Of a stretch of DNA of 64,000 bases, positions 26,058 to 36,443 are shown in pieces. This DNA comes from Agitococcus sp. (GTDB lineage Bacteria; Pseudomonadota; Gammaproteobacteria; Pseudomonadales; Moraxellaceae). The position numbers and the translations under genes are program-made. The stretch is taken from the NCBI GenBank assembly GCA_030646715.1, contig JAUSLJ010000037.1, positions 54,799 through 118,798 on the forward strand, read 5' to 3'. Numbering within the stretch: the first letter of the stretch is position 1; every line of letters starts with the position of its first letter. The notes under the pieces are model-generated. The model made no database searches and was not told where the DNA came from. It saw only the letters and a list, made by a program, of their open reading frames with translations.

Positions 26058-26834
26058 TTATAAATCGCTATTGCTATCACGACTTTCGGTAACTAAAGGC
26101 GGTCTTAATAATTGTAAGAACGGCTGCCGTAAGCGCAAAGGAGTCAAACACGCTACCCGTTTACGCGCTAATACCGCATAAGCCGCCCCACCTTGACTCC
26201 AATAACGCTGACCTAAAGCTTCTAACCATGAAAATCGTTGGCGCACGGCAGTTGTTTCAATCGGTGGAATAAAATAAGCACTTTCTACGCCCACTATATC
26301 AAAATCCAACAACGCCAACCAATCGGTCAAACGTTGTGGACTTAAATCGCGCTTTAACCACGGCGTATCTGACCACGGTAAACGACAAAAACGCCAGAAA
26401 CCCCATAAGCTCCACGGATTAAATCCAATAATGACTAAGTGGCCTTCGGGAATCAGCACCCGCGCTGCTTCGCGTAATACGGCATGAGGATTCACCGTCA
26501 CATCCAATAGATGCTGTAATACCACCACATCCATACTATTAGCAGCCAGCGGCAATTGTTCAGGCAAAGCAGGTAAAGAAGATAAGCCTTCTACTGTTAA
26601 TAACTGCTTATCCGCCACAATACGATGGCGAATTCTACTAGCGTGTAATAAATGACAAGGTACGATCTGCCCCAACTGTAAGGCATGATAACCAAATAAA
26701 TCGGGTAGAATATGCCCCAATAAGCGATCTTCGGCGGCAAGCAACTCCCGCCCTAACTCACTTTTAAACCACTGGCGTAAGGCTTGACTGACATCAATAC
26801 GTGACGCAGGTTGCCAAATATGGGGCAGTTCCAT
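26058..26834 (-). CDS. SAM-dependent methyltransferase (type 11)
   Basis: A 258-residue class I methyltransferase-like protein. The post-I and motif II regions are visible in LPLAANSMDVVVLQHLLDVT and EAARVLIPEGHLVIIGFNPWSLWG. The classical glycine-rich motif I is weak in this sequence. Located between rnhA and the divergent gloB, like its Pseudomonas counterpart. Substrate unknown. Confidence 0.8.
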   Translation of the reverse strand: MELPHIWQPASRIDVSQALRQWFKSELGRELLAAEDRLLGHILPDLFGYHALQLGQIVPCHLLHASRIRHRIVADKQLLTVEGLSSLPALPEQLPLAANSMDVVVLQHLLDVTVNPHAVLREAARVLIPEGHLVIIGFNPWSLWGFWRFCRLPWSDTPWLKRDLSPQRLTDWLALLDFDIVGVESAYFIPPIETTAVRQRFSWLEALGQRYWSQGGAAYAVLARKRVACLTPLRLRQPFLQLLRPPLVTESRDSNSDL

Positions 26835-26914
26835 ACAACGTTACTCTCTATGACAGAGGTGAAAGGTAAAATTTAAAGATATTGCACAACACTTCCACCC
26901 AAAAGAGTTTGACC

Positions 26915-27703
26915 ATGAAGACACCACTACGTTTAGTTCCAGTCCCCATGTTCAACGACAACTATTTATGGCTATTGATTGCTGCTAATGGCAACACAAT
27001 CGCTGTTGATGTCGGTGATTACGACGTATTAGCGCACTATTTACAAGCCCATGACTTAACTTTAACGACAGTACTTATCACTCATCATCATCGTGACCAT
27101 ATTGCGGGTCTAGTTGACCTGAAAAAAAACCATCCCAACGTGCCTATTTATGGCTCAGCCAGTATTTCAGGGATCACTCATGCGCTAGATGGCGGCAATA
27201 TCATTAATATCCCCCATTTTGGGCGATTTTTAGTCTTGGATATTTCTGGCCATACTAAAATTCATTTAGCATTTTACCATTTTGCTGACAAAGTTTTATT
27301 TTGTAGCGATTGTTTATTTAGTGCAGGTTGTGGTCGAATTTTTGACGGTGATGCCCTATCGTTTTATCACTCCATCCAAAAAATAAGCCTATTGGCTGAC
27401 GATACAATACTGTGTCCTGCTCATGAATATACCTTAAGTAATTTACAATTTTCTTTAGCGGTTGAACCTAACAATCAAGATAGCAAAGACTATCAACAAC
27501 AGTGCCTGTTATTACGTCAACAACATCGCCCAACTTTACCGACGCTATTAGGCAAGGAAAAACGTTTAAACCCTTTTTTACGTTGTCATTTATTAGTGAA
27601 AGAAATCAGTGCGTTAACCCAACAAAGCTGTCAAACCAGCGCACAAGGCTTTGCCGCTTTAAGACGCTATAAAAACGATTGGCAGAGTTCAAATCTCCTC
27701 TAG
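26915..27703 (+). CDS. gloB: Hydroxyacylglutathione hydrolase (glyoxalase II)
   Basis: Hydrolyses S-D-lactoylglutathione in the glyoxalase detoxification route. ATG 26915 gives 262 residues; an upstream in-frame TTG at 26882 is less likely. Metallo-beta-lactamase ligands are His57, His59, Asp61 and His62 (THHHRDH), the GHTK His, the Asp of FCSDCLFSAGCG and the His of CPAHEYT. The usual FCGDTLF block is SDCLF here, but the metal-binding Asp is kept. The C-terminal NPFLRC region also matches. The stop codon lies inside the palindromic repeat that follows. Confidence 0.92.
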   Translation: MKTPLRLVPVPMFNDNYLWLLIAANGNTIAVDVGDYDVLAHYLQAHDLTLTTVLITHHHRDHIAGLVDLKKNHPNVPIYGSASISGITHALDGGNIINIPHFGRFLVLDISGHTKIHLAFYHFADKVLFCSDCLFSAGCGRIFDGDALSFYHSIQKISLLADDTILCPAHEYTLSNLQFSLAVEPNNQDSKDYQQQCLLLRQQHRPTLPTLLGKEKRLNPFLRCHLLVKEISALTQQSCQTSAQGFAALRRYKNDWQSSNLL

Positions 27704-27796
27704 CCCCAGCCTTTGCCAAAGGGGAGGACTTACTCTATTAAGCATATTTAATGGCTAAGCATCCCTTTACAAAGGGATATTGGAGGGATTTCTCCT
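27692..27796. repeat. Interspersed double-hairpin repeat, family 2
   Basis: Two hairpins (CCTTTGCCAAAGG and CCCTTTACAAAGGG) flanked by AATCTCCTCTAGCCCC and TTGGAGGGATTT. The architecture matches the copies at 48882-48981 and 52439-52538. The outer end overlaps the last codons and stop of gloB. REP/MITE-like. Confidence 0.78.
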
Positions 27797-27922
27797 AAAA
27801 AACAGTCAATTTGCCGCACTTCGTTACAGTTATGTCGTTTTTTAGCCTATTTCAGCTTGCCACTACACTAAGCAAGTACATAAAATTTAAAGGTTATTAT
27901 CTTTTATTAGGAGTATCTCCGC

Positions 27923-29848
27923 ATGCAATATTGGCTTTACCTCTGCAAATCTGCCCGTCACGCGGTGCTATTTGCCATCGTTAGCCTATTATTGAGTGCC
28001 TGTACCACCGCTCCACAGACCAATGCTAAACAATTAACCGCTTCCCCTATTGTAGCTAAACACAGTGTCGCCAACTCAGAGAATGGCAATAATCTACATG
28101 ACGATTATTACGACACGACAGGCACAATTTTTACTCAAGATGATATTGAAGAATTACTCGGCGTTACTGAGATGGAAGCGGCAAAACTCAGTCCCGAAGA
28201 TTTAGCAAAATTTGGTGATGTGTGGGCGCGCACGCGTGCAGGTTTTCAACTCAATAATACCGATAATGAGCGTATTGCGGTACAACGAGCATGGTTTGCC
28301 AAACATCAAACCTATCTTGACCGTATGGGCGCACGCGCCAGCCATTATCTTTATCACACGGTAACCGAAGCTGAAAAGATGGGCGTACCGACAGAGTTAG
28401 CTCTGTTACCTGTGATTGAAAGCTCTTATGACCCGTTTGCCACTTCTCCAGCACAAGCCGCAGGTATGTGGCAATTTATTCCCGGTACAGGTAAGATTTT
28501 TGGCTTACGACAAACATGGTGGTATGACGGTCGTCGCGATGTTTTAGAGTCCACCCGAGCCGCCTATAAATTTTTATCGCAAATGCAGAAAAAATTTGGC
28601 TCGTGGGAATTAGCCTTAGCAGGTTATAACGCAGGGCCAGGCGCAGTACAACGCGCCATTGATAGAAATATTGCCGATGGTTTACCCACCGATTATTGGT
28701 CTTTGCGTCTGCCTGCGGAAACGATGGCTTATGTCCCTCGCTTCTTGGCGGTTGCTCAAGTCGTTAAAGCCCCTGAAAGTTTTGGCGTTAGACTCAACCC
28801 GATTGTCAACCAACCACACTTTCGTGAAACCTATGCCAAAAACCAAGTCGATTTAGCGCAAGCCGCTAAATTAGCAGGTTTAACCAGCAAACAGCTATTA
28901 CAACTCAATCCAGGTTACTTACGATGGGCAACCAATCCCGATGGCCCTCATCGTTTGTTAGTGCCTGTAAGCACACCTGATATTTTTGAAGAGCAACTCG
29001 CTTCTTTACCTGCGCCAGAACGTTTTATTACCGTACAAAAACGTTATAAAACGCAACGTGGCGATACTTTGTATCGCATTGCCGCTAAATTCAATGTCAC
29101 TCCTGCGGCGTTAAAACGCTTAAATGGCAAATTTGTCGGTAAAAAAGGCAAAGTGGCTGCGGGTAAAATGTTGGTTATTTCACGTACTCGTCAACAAGTC
29201 ACAGGTGAAACAGTCGATGCTGACTTAATTATGAATCCTGCTGTTGAACGCGCCACTGAAATGGCAAAAGCTGAAAAAGCATCGACACAAGACGATGATA
29301 ACGGCTCGAAAAACAGCAAAAAAGTCGCGAGCAAAAAGGGAAAGGATGACAATAATGATGCTGAAGATGACAACAACCCTGTCAGCAAACAGTTTCATAA
29401 AGTGCGTGCTGGACAAACGCTGTACTCCATCGCTAAAAAATACGATGTCAGCATTAAAGATTTAGCGGCTTGGAATAACTTACGCATCAAAGATAGTGTC
29501 CGTGTCGGTAAAAAACTGGTCATCCGCAATGAAGATGAACCGAAAAAATCAACACGCGTAGCTAAATCTGACGATAACGTAAAAAACAAGGGTAAAGATA
29601 AAGACCAAAATCGCAACTCTCGTAAAGAGAAAAACGACAAACGTCTAGCCACTAAAGGCAAACACGATAAAAAACAAGCACAGAAAGACGCTGTGAAACG
29701 TATTAGCTACGAAGTCAAACGTGGTGATACATTGTATTCTATCGGCCAACGCTATAATGTCTCGGTCAGTCAAATCAAGAATTGGAACAAAGCCTCCAAA
29801 AGCTTGAAACCTGGCCAAGATTTGGTGCTGTATCTCGCTAGAGGCTAG
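27923..29848 (+). CDS. mltD: Membrane-bound lytic murein transglycosylase D
   Basis: Outer-membrane lipoprotein that cleaves peptidoglycan and forms 1,6-anhydro-MurNAc ends. The signal peptide ends at the lipobox LLSAC (Cys27). The SLT domain has the catalytic Glu166 in VIESSYDPFA and continues with SPAQAAGMWQFIPGTG and LALAGYNAGPGAV. Three LysM repeats follow near residues 373-420, 490-530 and 590-640, joined by Lys/Asp/Asn-rich linkers. E. coli MltD has two LysM domains in 452 residues; this protein is 641. AGGAG lies upstream of the start. Confidence 0.95.
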   Translation: MQYWLYLCKSARHAVLFAIVSLLLSACTTAPQTNAKQLTASPIVAKHSVANSENGNNLHDDYYDTTGTIFTQDDIEELLGVTEMEAAKLSPEDLAKFGDVWARTRAGFQLNNTDNERIAVQRAWFAKHQTYLDRMGARASHYLYHTVTEAEKMGVPTELALLPVIESSYDPFATSPAQAAGMWQFIPGTGKIFGLRQTWWYDGRRDVLESTRAAYKFLSQMQKKFGSWELALAGYNAGPGAVQRAIDRNIADGLPTDYWSLRLPAETMAYVPRFLAVAQVVKAPESFGVRLNPIVNQPHFRETYAKNQVDLAQAAKLAGLTSKQLLQLNPGYLRWATNPDGPHRLLVPVSTPDIFEEQLASLPAPERFITVQKRYKTQRGDTLYRIAAKFNVTPAALKRLNGKFVGKKGKVAAGKMLVISRTRQQVTGETVDADLIMNPAVERATEMAKAEKASTQDDDNGSKNSKKVASKKGKDDNNDAEDDNNPVSKQFHKVRAGQTLYSIAKKYDVSIKDLAAWNNLRIKDSVRVGKKLVIRNEDEPKKSTRVAKSDDNVKNKGKDKDQNRNSRKEKNDKRLATKGKHDKKQAQKDAVKRISYEVKRGDTLYSIGQRYNVSVSQIKNWNKASKSLKPGQDLVLYLARG

Positions 29849-29873
29849 TTTATCTGTCTAGTCACACAGCACA

Positions 29874-29902
29874 CCGCCGCATTATTGCGGCGGTTGTTTT
29901 TT
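29874..29902 (+). terminator. Rho-independent terminator after mltD
   Basis: CCGCCGC and GCGGCGG pair across ATTATT and are followed by TTGTTTTTT, 26 bases after the mltD stop. Confidence 0.92.
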
Positions 29903-29955
29903 AAGGATTTATGCGGTTATTTGCTACTGATAAATAGGAATAAAAGGATAAAAAT

Positions 29956-31773
29956 ATGAAACGTTTAGCTCTCAGTTTAGTTATTGCCACATTAAGTCAA
30001 TGGTCGTTTGCAGGCATTGAAATCAGTAATGCTATTGCCCTACATGGCAAACCTGCACTACCTGCTAATTTTGCCGCCTTTAATTACGCCAACCCTCAAG
30101 CCCCAAAAGGTGGTGAACTACGCTTAGCGGCGATTGGTGGTTTCGATAGTACCAACCCTTTTATTAATAAAGGTAATCCTATTGATGGTACCGATTATTT
30201 ATACGACTCGTTAACGGTTGCCGCTTTAGATGAACCCTTTGCCCGTTATGGCTTATTAGCAGTAAAAATTGAACGTGACCCCGAAGATGCAAGCTGGATT
30301 ATTTATCATTTAAATCCTGCGGCGCGTTTTAGTGATGGTCATGCGGTTACCGCTGAAGATGTGGCTTTTACCTTCAATTTACTGAAAAAAGAAGGCGCAC
30401 CAGGCTTAAAAAACTATTATAGCGATGTTGAAAAAGTTGAAGCTTTAGACAAACAAAAAGTTAAATTTAGCTTTAAAAGTAAAACCAATCGTGAGTTAAG
30501 TTTGATTGTAGGCGAACAAGCGATTTTGCCTAAACATTATTGGGAAAAACGTGACTTTAATAGCACCAATCTAGATATTCCTATCGGTAGTGGCCCTTAT
30601 ATTTTAAGCAAAATTGATGCAGGTCGTGCAATTACGTACCAACGTAATCCGAATTACTGGGCAGCGAATTTACCCGTTAATAAAGGCCGCTATAATGTTA
30701 ATACTATTAGTTTTGTCTATTACCGCGATACAACAGTCGCTTTAGAAGGTTTTAAAGCAGGTCAATACGACTTTAACCAAGAAAACAAAGCGAAAAACTG
30801 GGCTACTGAATATAGCTTTCCTGCCGTTAAACAAGGTTTAGTAAAAAAACTGGAGCAAGCCAATCAAAATCCTTCAGGGATGCAAGGCTTTCTTTACAAT
30901 ACCCGTCGCCCTTTGTTTCAAGATGCTAAAGTACGTCAGGCTTTAGCTTATGCTTTTGATTTTGAATGGAGCAATAAGACACTATTTTTTAATGCCTATA
31001 CTCGCACTAAAAGCTATTTTGCCAATTCAGAATTAGCAGCAACAGGTTTACCTAATCCACAAGAAATCATGTTGCTTGAGCCCTTTCGTAAACAATTGCC
31101 CGCCAGTGTTTTTAACACCCAATATGAGCCGCCAAAAACCGATGGCTCAGGCAATAATCGCGCTAATTTAATGGCTGCTCAGCAATTATTAACCAGTGCA
31201 GGCTGGACCATTAAAAATGGTAAATTAGTCAACGCCAAAAATGAAGCTTTTGCCTTTGAAATATTATTAGCTCAGCCTGAACTAGAACGTATTGTTCAAC
31301 CGTTTAAGCAAAATCTGTCACGTCTAGGTATTGAGATGAATATCCGCATTATTGATATTCCCCAATATATTAATCGCCAACGTAGTTTTGATTTTGATAT
31401 GGTCGTTGGTAACTTTGCCCAATCACTATCACCGGGTAATGAACAACGTGATTTTTTTGGTTCTAAAGCCGCTGATATTAATGGCAGCCATAACCTAGTC
31501 GGTATTAAAAATCCTGTGATTGATGCTTTAGTTGATAAAATTGTTGCTGCGCCAACACGTGAACAATTAGTCACTGCTACACGTGCTTTAGACCGCGTCT
31601 TATTATCGGGTTACTATGTGATTCCTCATTATCATACCCGTAATTATCGTTTGGCCTATTGGGACTATTTAGAGCAACCGAAAGTCAAACCTAAATATGG
31701 TTTAGGTTTAGATTTTTGGTGGGCAAATAGCGCAAAAATGGCAAAAATTCGTGCCGCACAAGGTAAGAAATAA
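29956..31773 (+). CDS. yejA: ABC transporter extracellular solute-binding protein, YejA/SBP family 5
   Basis: Periplasmic peptide- or oligopeptide-binding component. The 605 residues begin with a signal peptide (MKRLALSLVIATLSQWSFA). Family-5 features are visible: FNYANPQAPKGGELRLA, FSDGHAVTAEDVAFTFNLLK, GSGPYILSKIDAGRAITYQRNPNYW and KVRQALAYAFDFEW. It is first in a four-gene set with two permeases and a double ATPase, the yejABEF layout. In E. coli, Yej imports peptides such as microcin C. Confidence 0.9.
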   Translation: MKRLALSLVIATLSQWSFAGIEISNAIALHGKPALPANFAAFNYANPQAPKGGELRLAAIGGFDSTNPFINKGNPIDGTDYLYDSLTVAALDEPFARYGLLAVKIERDPEDASWIIYHLNPAARFSDGHAVTAEDVAFTFNLLKKEGAPGLKNYYSDVEKVEALDKQKVKFSFKSKTNRELSLIVGEQAILPKHYWEKRDFNSTNLDIPIGSGPYILSKIDAGRAITYQRNPNYWAANLPVNKGRYNVNTISFVYYRDTTVALEGFKAGQYDFNQENKAKNWATEYSFPAVKQGLVKKLEQANQNPSGMQGFLYNTRRPLFQDAKVRQALAYAFDFEWSNKTLFFNAYTRTKSYFANSELAATGLPNPQEIMLLEPFRKQLPASVFNTQYEPPKTDGSGNNRANLMAAQQLLTSAGWTIKNGKLVNAKNEAFAFEILLAQPELERIVQPFKQNLSRLGIEMNIRIIDIPQYINRQRSFDFDMVVGNFAQSLSPGNEQRDFFGSKAADINGSHNLVGIKNPVIDALVDKIVAAPTREQLVTATRALDRVLLSGYYVIPHYHTRNYRLAYWDYLEQPKVKPKYGLGLDFWWANSAKMAKIRAAQGKK

Positions 31774-31786
31774 ACAATAATTTGTC

Positions 31787-31812
31787 GGTGGGTTTAAAAG
31801 CCCACCCTACGC
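31787..31812. repeat. Small palindromic repeat between yejA and yejB
   Basis: GGTGGG and CCCACC pair across TTTAAAAG, followed by CTACGC. This form of palindrome, with GTAGGGTGGGC on the other strand, recurs widely in bacterial genomes. It lies 14 bases after yejA. Confidence 0.65.
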
Positions 31813-31830
31813 ATCTAGGAGTCAACTTCT

Positions 31831-32916
31831 GTGCTGGGTTATATCCTTCGCCGTTTATTGCTGATTATTCCCACGCTCTTTGGCATTCTATTAATCAACT
31901 TTGCCATTACCCAAGCTGCACCAGGTGGCCCTGTGGAGCAAGCCATTGCCAAAGTGCAAGGTCTTGATACCACGGGTAATCGTGTTGGCGGTAGCAAACA
32001 AGGTGATATTAGCAATCAGAGTCAAGGTAATGAATCCACCTATCGTGGTGCACAAGGTTTAGACCCACAGCTAATAAAAGACCTCGAAAAACAATATGGC
32101 TTTGATAAACCCGCCAGTGAACGTTTTTGGCTAATGATTAAAAATTATCTTCAATTTGACTTTGGCCAAAGCTTTTTTCGTGATGCTACAGTTATTAGCT
32201 TAATTAAAGAAAAAATGCCCGTTTCGATCTCTTTAGGATTATGGAGTACGTTAATTATTTACTTGATATCTATTCCTCTCGGTATCAAAAAAGCAATACG
32301 TCATGGGTCACAGTTTGATATTTCTACCAGCAGCCTGATTATTATTGGCTATGCCATTCCTGGTTTTCTATTTGCCATTTTATTAATTGTCGTTTTTGCG
32401 GGTGGAAGTTATTGGCAGATATTCCCGATGCAGGGCTTAACGTCAGAAAACTTTGAACAATTAAGTGCTGCTGGTAAAATCCTAGATTATGCTCATCATA
32501 TGGTCTTGCCAACACTGTGTTTAACTATTGGCGGTTTTGCCACGTTAACTATGCTGACAAAAAATTCTTTTTTAGATGAAATTCATAAACAATATGTGGT
32601 CACCGCTCGCGCTAAGGGTTTGAGTGATAATCAAGTATTATATGGCCATGTTTTTAGAAATGCGATGCTGATTATTATTGCGGGCTTTCCTGCGGCTTTA
32701 TTAGGTGTTTTTTTTACAGGGTCATTTTTAATCGAAGTCATTTTTAATTTAGATGGTTTAGGCTTATTAAGCTTTGAGTCGGTGATAAATCGTGACTACC
32801 CTGTGATTTTTGGTACTTTATATATTTTCACCCTGATTGGTTTAGTGCTACGCATTATTAGTGATATTACTTATATGCTCATTGACCCTCGTATTGATTT
32901 TAATAGTCGAGGATAA
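31831..32916 (+). CDS. yejB: ABC transporter permease YejB
   Basis: Inner-membrane permease of a peptide-type importer. A GTG start with AGGAG nearby gives 361 residues. The N-terminus [33 protein letters not shown] is the YejB/DppB signature. Six membrane helices are predicted, with the EAA-type loop [26 protein letters not shown]. Next gene begins 5 bases later. Confidence 0.93.
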   Translation: MLGYILRRLLLIIPTLFGILLINFAITQAAPGGPVEQAIAKVQGLDTTGNRVGGSKQGDISNQSQGNESTYRGAQGLDPQLIKDLEKQYGFDKPASERFWLMIKNYLQFDFGQSFFRDATVISLIKEKMPVSISLGLWSTLIIYLISIPLGIKKAIRHGSQFDISTSSLIIIGYAIPGFLFAILLIVVFAGGSYWQIFPMQGLTSENFEQLSAAGKILDYAHHMVLPTLCLTIGGFATLTMLTKNSFLDEIHKQYVVTARAKGLSDNQVLYGHVFRNAMLIIIAGFPAALLGVFFTGSFLIEVIFNLDGLGLLSFESVINRDYPVIFGTLYIFTLIGLVLRIISDITYMLIDPRIDFNSRG

Positions 32917-32921
32917 CAACA

Positions 32922-33941
32922 ATGGCGATCTCCCCTTTAAATCAAAGACGTATTGCTAATTTTAAAGCCAATAAACGTGGCTATTACTCGCTGTGGCTGT
33001 TTTTAATTTTATTTGTCTTTAGTTTATTTGCTGAATTTTGGGCAAATGATAAACCGCTATTAGTTTCTTATAACAATACTTGGTATTACCCTGTACTCAA
33101 AGACTACTCAGAAACCACATTTGGCGGCACCCTCGACAGTAATACCGACTATCGAGACCCTTATGTTTCAGGATTAATAAACGAAAAAGGTTGGATTATT
33201 TGGCCACCTATCCGCTTTAGTTACGACACGATTAATTATAATTTAACCGTTCCTGCCCCTGCGCCACCATCGGCAGATAATTGGCTTGGAACAGATGACC
33301 AAGCACGAGACGTTTTGGCGAGGGTAATTTATGGCTTTCGCATTTCAATTTTATTCGCTTTAACGTTAACGATTACTAGCTCCATCATTGGCATTATTGC
33401 AGGTGCTTTACAAGGCTTTTACGGTGGCTGGGTCGATTTATTAGGCCAACGACTGATTGAAATTTGGTCGGGTTTGCCGATGTTATTTATGCTGATTATT
33501 ATGGCAAGTTTAGTACAGCCCAGTTTTTGGTGGTTATTAGGGTTAATGCTGCTCTTTAGTTGGACTGAATTAACGGGTTTAGTGCGTGCAGAATTTTTAC
33601 GCGGGCGGAATTTAGAATATGTCCGTGCGGCGCGTGCGCTTGGTTTAAGCGACGGTAAAATCATGTTTAAGCATATTTTACCGAATGCGATGGTTTCTAC
33701 CTTATCATTTTTACCGTTTATTTTTACGGGTGCGATTGGTTTATTAACTTCTTTGGATTTCTTAGGTTTTGGCTTGCCAGTTGGTTCTCCTTCATTGGGT
33801 GAATTAGTGGCACAAGGTAAAAACAATCTAAGTTCTCCGTGGTTAGGTTTATCAGCATTTTTCACACTCAGTATTTTATTATCCTTGTTGGTTTTTATTG
33901 GTGAGGCCGCGCGCGATGCCTTTGACCCCCGCAAACAGTAA
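32922..33941 (+). CDS. yejE: ABC transporter permease YejE
   Basis: Second inner-membrane permease of the same importer, 339 residues. After the first helix there is a long periplasmic loop containing YPVLKDYSETTFGGTLDSNTDY, typical of YejE. The EAA loop is EYVRAARALGLSDGKIMFKHILPNAM. It overlaps the yejF start by 26 bases. Confidence 0.93.
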   Translation: MAISPLNQRRIANFKANKRGYYSLWLFLILFVFSLFAEFWANDKPLLVSYNNTWYYPVLKDYSETTFGGTLDSNTDYRDPYVSGLINEKGWIIWPPIRFSYDTINYNLTVPAPAPPSADNWLGTDDQARDVLARVIYGFRISILFALTLTITSSIIGIIAGALQGFYGGWVDLLGQRLIEIWSGLPMLFMLIIMASLVQPSFWWLLGLMLLFSWTELTGLVRAEFLRGRNLEYVRAARALGLSDGKIMFKHILPNAMVSTLSFLPFIFTGAIGLLTSLDFLGFGLPVGSPSLGELVAQGKNNLSSPWLGLSAFFTLSILLSLLVFIGEAARDAFDPRKQ

Positions 33942-35532
33942 GCCCTCACCTTTGGTGGTGGTCGAAGATTTACACGTTCGTTTCCAAGCGACAGGCACGA
34001 GTCAAACCGAACCCGTTAAGGGACTGAGCTTTGACATAGCTCAAGGTGAAATGCTGGCCTTAGTCGGCGAAAGTGGTTCGGGTAAATCGTTAACAGCTCA
34101 TTCAATTTTAAAATTATTGCCAGACCATGCGCGTTATCAAGGTCGAATTCTGTTTAATGATGAAGATGTCTTGCAAGCGTCTGCACAACGCTTGCAACAG
34201 TTACGCGGCAATCGAATTGGCATCATTTTTCAAGAGCCAATGACTTCGCTAAACCCATTACATACCATCGAAAAACAAATTAGCGAAAGCCTGTTTCAAC
34301 ATCAAAAAATCAGTAACGACGCGGCTCAATTGCGTACCTTAGAACTCTTACGCGAAGTGGGCATTCCTGAACCTGAAAAACGTCTCAACAGCTATCCTCA
34401 CGAATTATCGGGTGGTCAACGCCAACGGGTGATGATTGCGATGGCTTTAGCCAATAATCCCAGTTTACTGATTGCCGATGAGCCAACCACTGCACTAGAT
34501 GTCACCTTACAAGAACAGATTTTGCATCTGTTGCAAGATTTACGTGCCAAATATGGGTTATCGGTATTATTAATTTCTCATGATTTAACTTTGGTACGTC
34601 GTTTTGCTGACCGGGTCGCGGTCATGCACAATGGCCTAATTGTCGAAACCAATGACACCCAAACGCTGTTTCATCACCCACAACATCCTTATACCCAAAG
34701 CTTGTTAGCGGCCGAGCCTGATGGCCTGCCCTCGCCTCTAGCCCCAGACGCAGAAACCATCCTCAATATTCAAGATTTAAAATTGTGGTTTCCGATTAAA
34801 AATGGATTTTGGCAACGCGTCACGGGACATATTAAAGCCGTTGATGGCATCAGTTTGCATTTACGCACAGGGGAGACTTTAGGGATTGTCGGTGAAAGTG
34901 GCTCAGGCAAATCAACTTTAGCGTTTGCAGTCACACGTTTAACCACCAGCACCAGCGGCACGATAGTCTTTCAAGGGCGCGATTTAGTTCCGCTTTCGCA
35001 AAAAGAACTACGTAGTGTGCGTAAAGACTTACAAATCGTTTTTCAAGATCCTTATGGCAGCCTTAGCCCGCGTTTAAGTGTTGGCCAGATCATCAGCGAA
35101 GGTTTAGAGCTCTTAGGCTTGCCACACGCCGAGCAAGAAAACCGTATTATTAATGCTTTGTTGGCTGTTGAGTTAGACCCCGAATCTCGTCATCGTTATC
35201 CACATGAGTTTTCTGGTGGTCAACGCCAACGGATTGCCATCGCCCGTGCGCTGGTATTAAAGCCTAAGCTATTGATTTTAGATGAGCCTACATCCGCTCT
35301 AGATCGTACCGTACAAAAACAAATTGTATTGTTGTTACGGCGTTTACAGGCTGAAAATGGTTTTGCTTGCCTCTTTATCAGTCATGATTTAAAAGTGGTG
35401 AAAGCTGTTAGTCATCGTGTGTTGGTGATGCGTCACGGCTTAATGGTCGAAACCAATGACAGCGAAACACTGTTTAGCCAACCACAACATCCCTACACAC
35501 AGCAATTGTTGCAAGCAGCATTTGCAGGGTAA
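33916..35532 (+). CDS. yejF: Dual-domain ABC transporter ATPase YejF
   Basis: Energises the Yej-type importer. ATG 33916 gives 538 residues and lies within the end of yejE; a TTG at 33898 is a weaker alternative. There are two nucleotide-binding domains in one chain. Each has Walker A GESGSGKS, a signature ([13 protein letters not shown] and [13 protein letters not shown]) and Walker B ([12 protein letters not shown] and [12 protein letters not shown]). The C-terminal NPLHT and HPYT blocks are oligopeptide-type. Confidence 0.95.
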   Translation: MPLTPANSKPSPLVVVEDLHVRFQATGTSQTEPVKGLSFDIAQGEMLALVGESGSGKSLTAHSILKLLPDHARYQGRILFNDEDVLQASAQRLQQLRGNRIGIIFQEPMTSLNPLHTIEKQISESLFQHQKISNDAAQLRTLELLREVGIPEPEKRLNSYPHELSGGQRQRVMIAMALANNPSLLIADEPTTALDVTLQEQILHLLQDLRAKYGLSVLLISHDLTLVRRFADRVAVMHNGLIVETNDTQTLFHHPQHPYTQSLLAAEPDGLPSPLAPDAETILNIQDLKLWFPIKNGFWQRVTGHIKAVDGISLHLRTGETLGIVGESGSGKSTLAFAVTRLTTSTSGTIVFQGRDLVPLSQKELRSVRKDLQIVFQDPYGSLSPRLSVGQIISEGLELLGLPHAEQENRIINALLAVELDPESRHRYPHEFSGGQRQRIAIARALVLKPKLLILDEPTSALDRTVQKQIVLLLRRLQAENGFACLFISHDLKVVKAVSHRVLVMRHGLMVETNDSETLFSQPQHPYTQQLLQAAFAG

Positions 35533-35574
35533 ACTCAAACTTCACTTCCGACTATATAAAGATTAAGGAGCTTA

Positions 35575-36366
35575 ATGATGGGTTTTATGAACGGAAAACG
35601 TGTCCTCATTGTTGGTGTTGCCAGCAAATTATCTATTGCTTATGGAATTGCGGCGGCGATGTCGCGTGAGGGCGCTGAATTAGCCTTCACCTATCAAAAT
35701 GAAAAGCTCAAAAAACGCGTCGAAGAATTTGCCGCTAGTTTTGGCTCCACCCTCGTGTTTCCGTGTGATGTTGCCCAAGATAGCGAAATTGACACCTTAT
35801 TTAGTCAATTATCCGAACATTGGGACAGCTTAGATAGCCTAGTTCATTCTGTGGCTTACGCGCCCGGCGATCAATTAGAAGGCGACTTTGTTGATGTCAC
35901 CACCCGTGAAGGTTTTAGAATCGCGCATGACATCAGTAGTTATAGCCTAGTCGCCCTGACGAAAGCCGCTAAACCTTTATTAACCAAAGCTCAGGGTAAC
36001 GTTTTAACCCTAACCTACCAAGGTTCTGAGCGTGTGTTACCTAGCTATAATGTCATGGGCTTAGCTAAAGCTTCCCTTGAGGCTAATGTCCGTTATCTCG
36101 CATCGAGCATGGGGCCTTTAGGCGTTCGCGTGAATGCTATTTCCGCAGGCCCAATTCGTACCTTAGCCGCTAGTGGTATTAAAAACTTCCGTAAAATGTT
36201 GGCCTATAACGAATCGGCGACACCATTACGCCGTAACGTCACTATTGAAGAAGTAGGAAATGCCGCAGCATTTTTATGTTCGGACTTAGCATCGGGCATT
36301 AGTGGCGAAATTATGTATGTTGATGGCGGTTTTAATACCACGGCTATGCCACCGCTGGTTGAGTAA
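35575..36366 (+). CDS. fabI: Enoyl-[acyl-carrier-protein] reductase (NADH) FabI
   Basis: Last reductive step of fatty-acid elongation; the target of triclosan in many bacteria. Of 263 residues, the N-terminus has [16 protein letters not shown] (cofactor site). The catalytic region is [22 protein letters not shown], with Tyr and Lys spaced as in FabI. AAGGAG precedes a tandem ATG. It follows yejF, as fabI does in Pseudomonas. Immediately after it the conserved gene order is broken by the hsd locus. Confidence 0.96.
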   Translation: MMGFMNGKRVLIVGVASKLSIAYGIAAAMSREGAELAFTYQNEKLKKRVEEFAASFGSTLVFPCDVAQDSEIDTLFSQLSEHWDSLDSLVHSVAYAPGDQLEGDFVDVTTREGFRIAHDISSYSLVALTKAAKPLLTKAQGNVLTLTYQGSERVLPSYNVMGLAKASLEANVRYLASSMGPLGVRVNAISAGPIRTLAASGIKNFRKMLAYNESATPLRRNVTIEEVGNAAAFLCSDLASGISGEIMYVDGGFNTTAMPPLVE

Positions 36367-36383
36367 GCGGGTTGATAATACGT

Positions 36384-36411
36384 CGTAGCCCGTGAATAAC
36401 ACGGGTTTACG
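36384..36411. repeat. Palindrome after fabI
   Basis: CGTAGCCCGTG and CACGGGTTTACG form a hairpin with a short AATAA loop, 17 bases after the fabI stop. It resembles common GTAGCCCG interspersed palindromes and could act as a terminator or REP element. Confidence 0.55.
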
Positions 36412-36443
36412 GCGTATGGTTGCTCATATTATATATCCGCAAC

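Noticed and set aside
29191..29661. Several antisense frames inside mltD
   Set aside because: They arise from the low-complexity Lys/Asp linkers of mltD read backwards.
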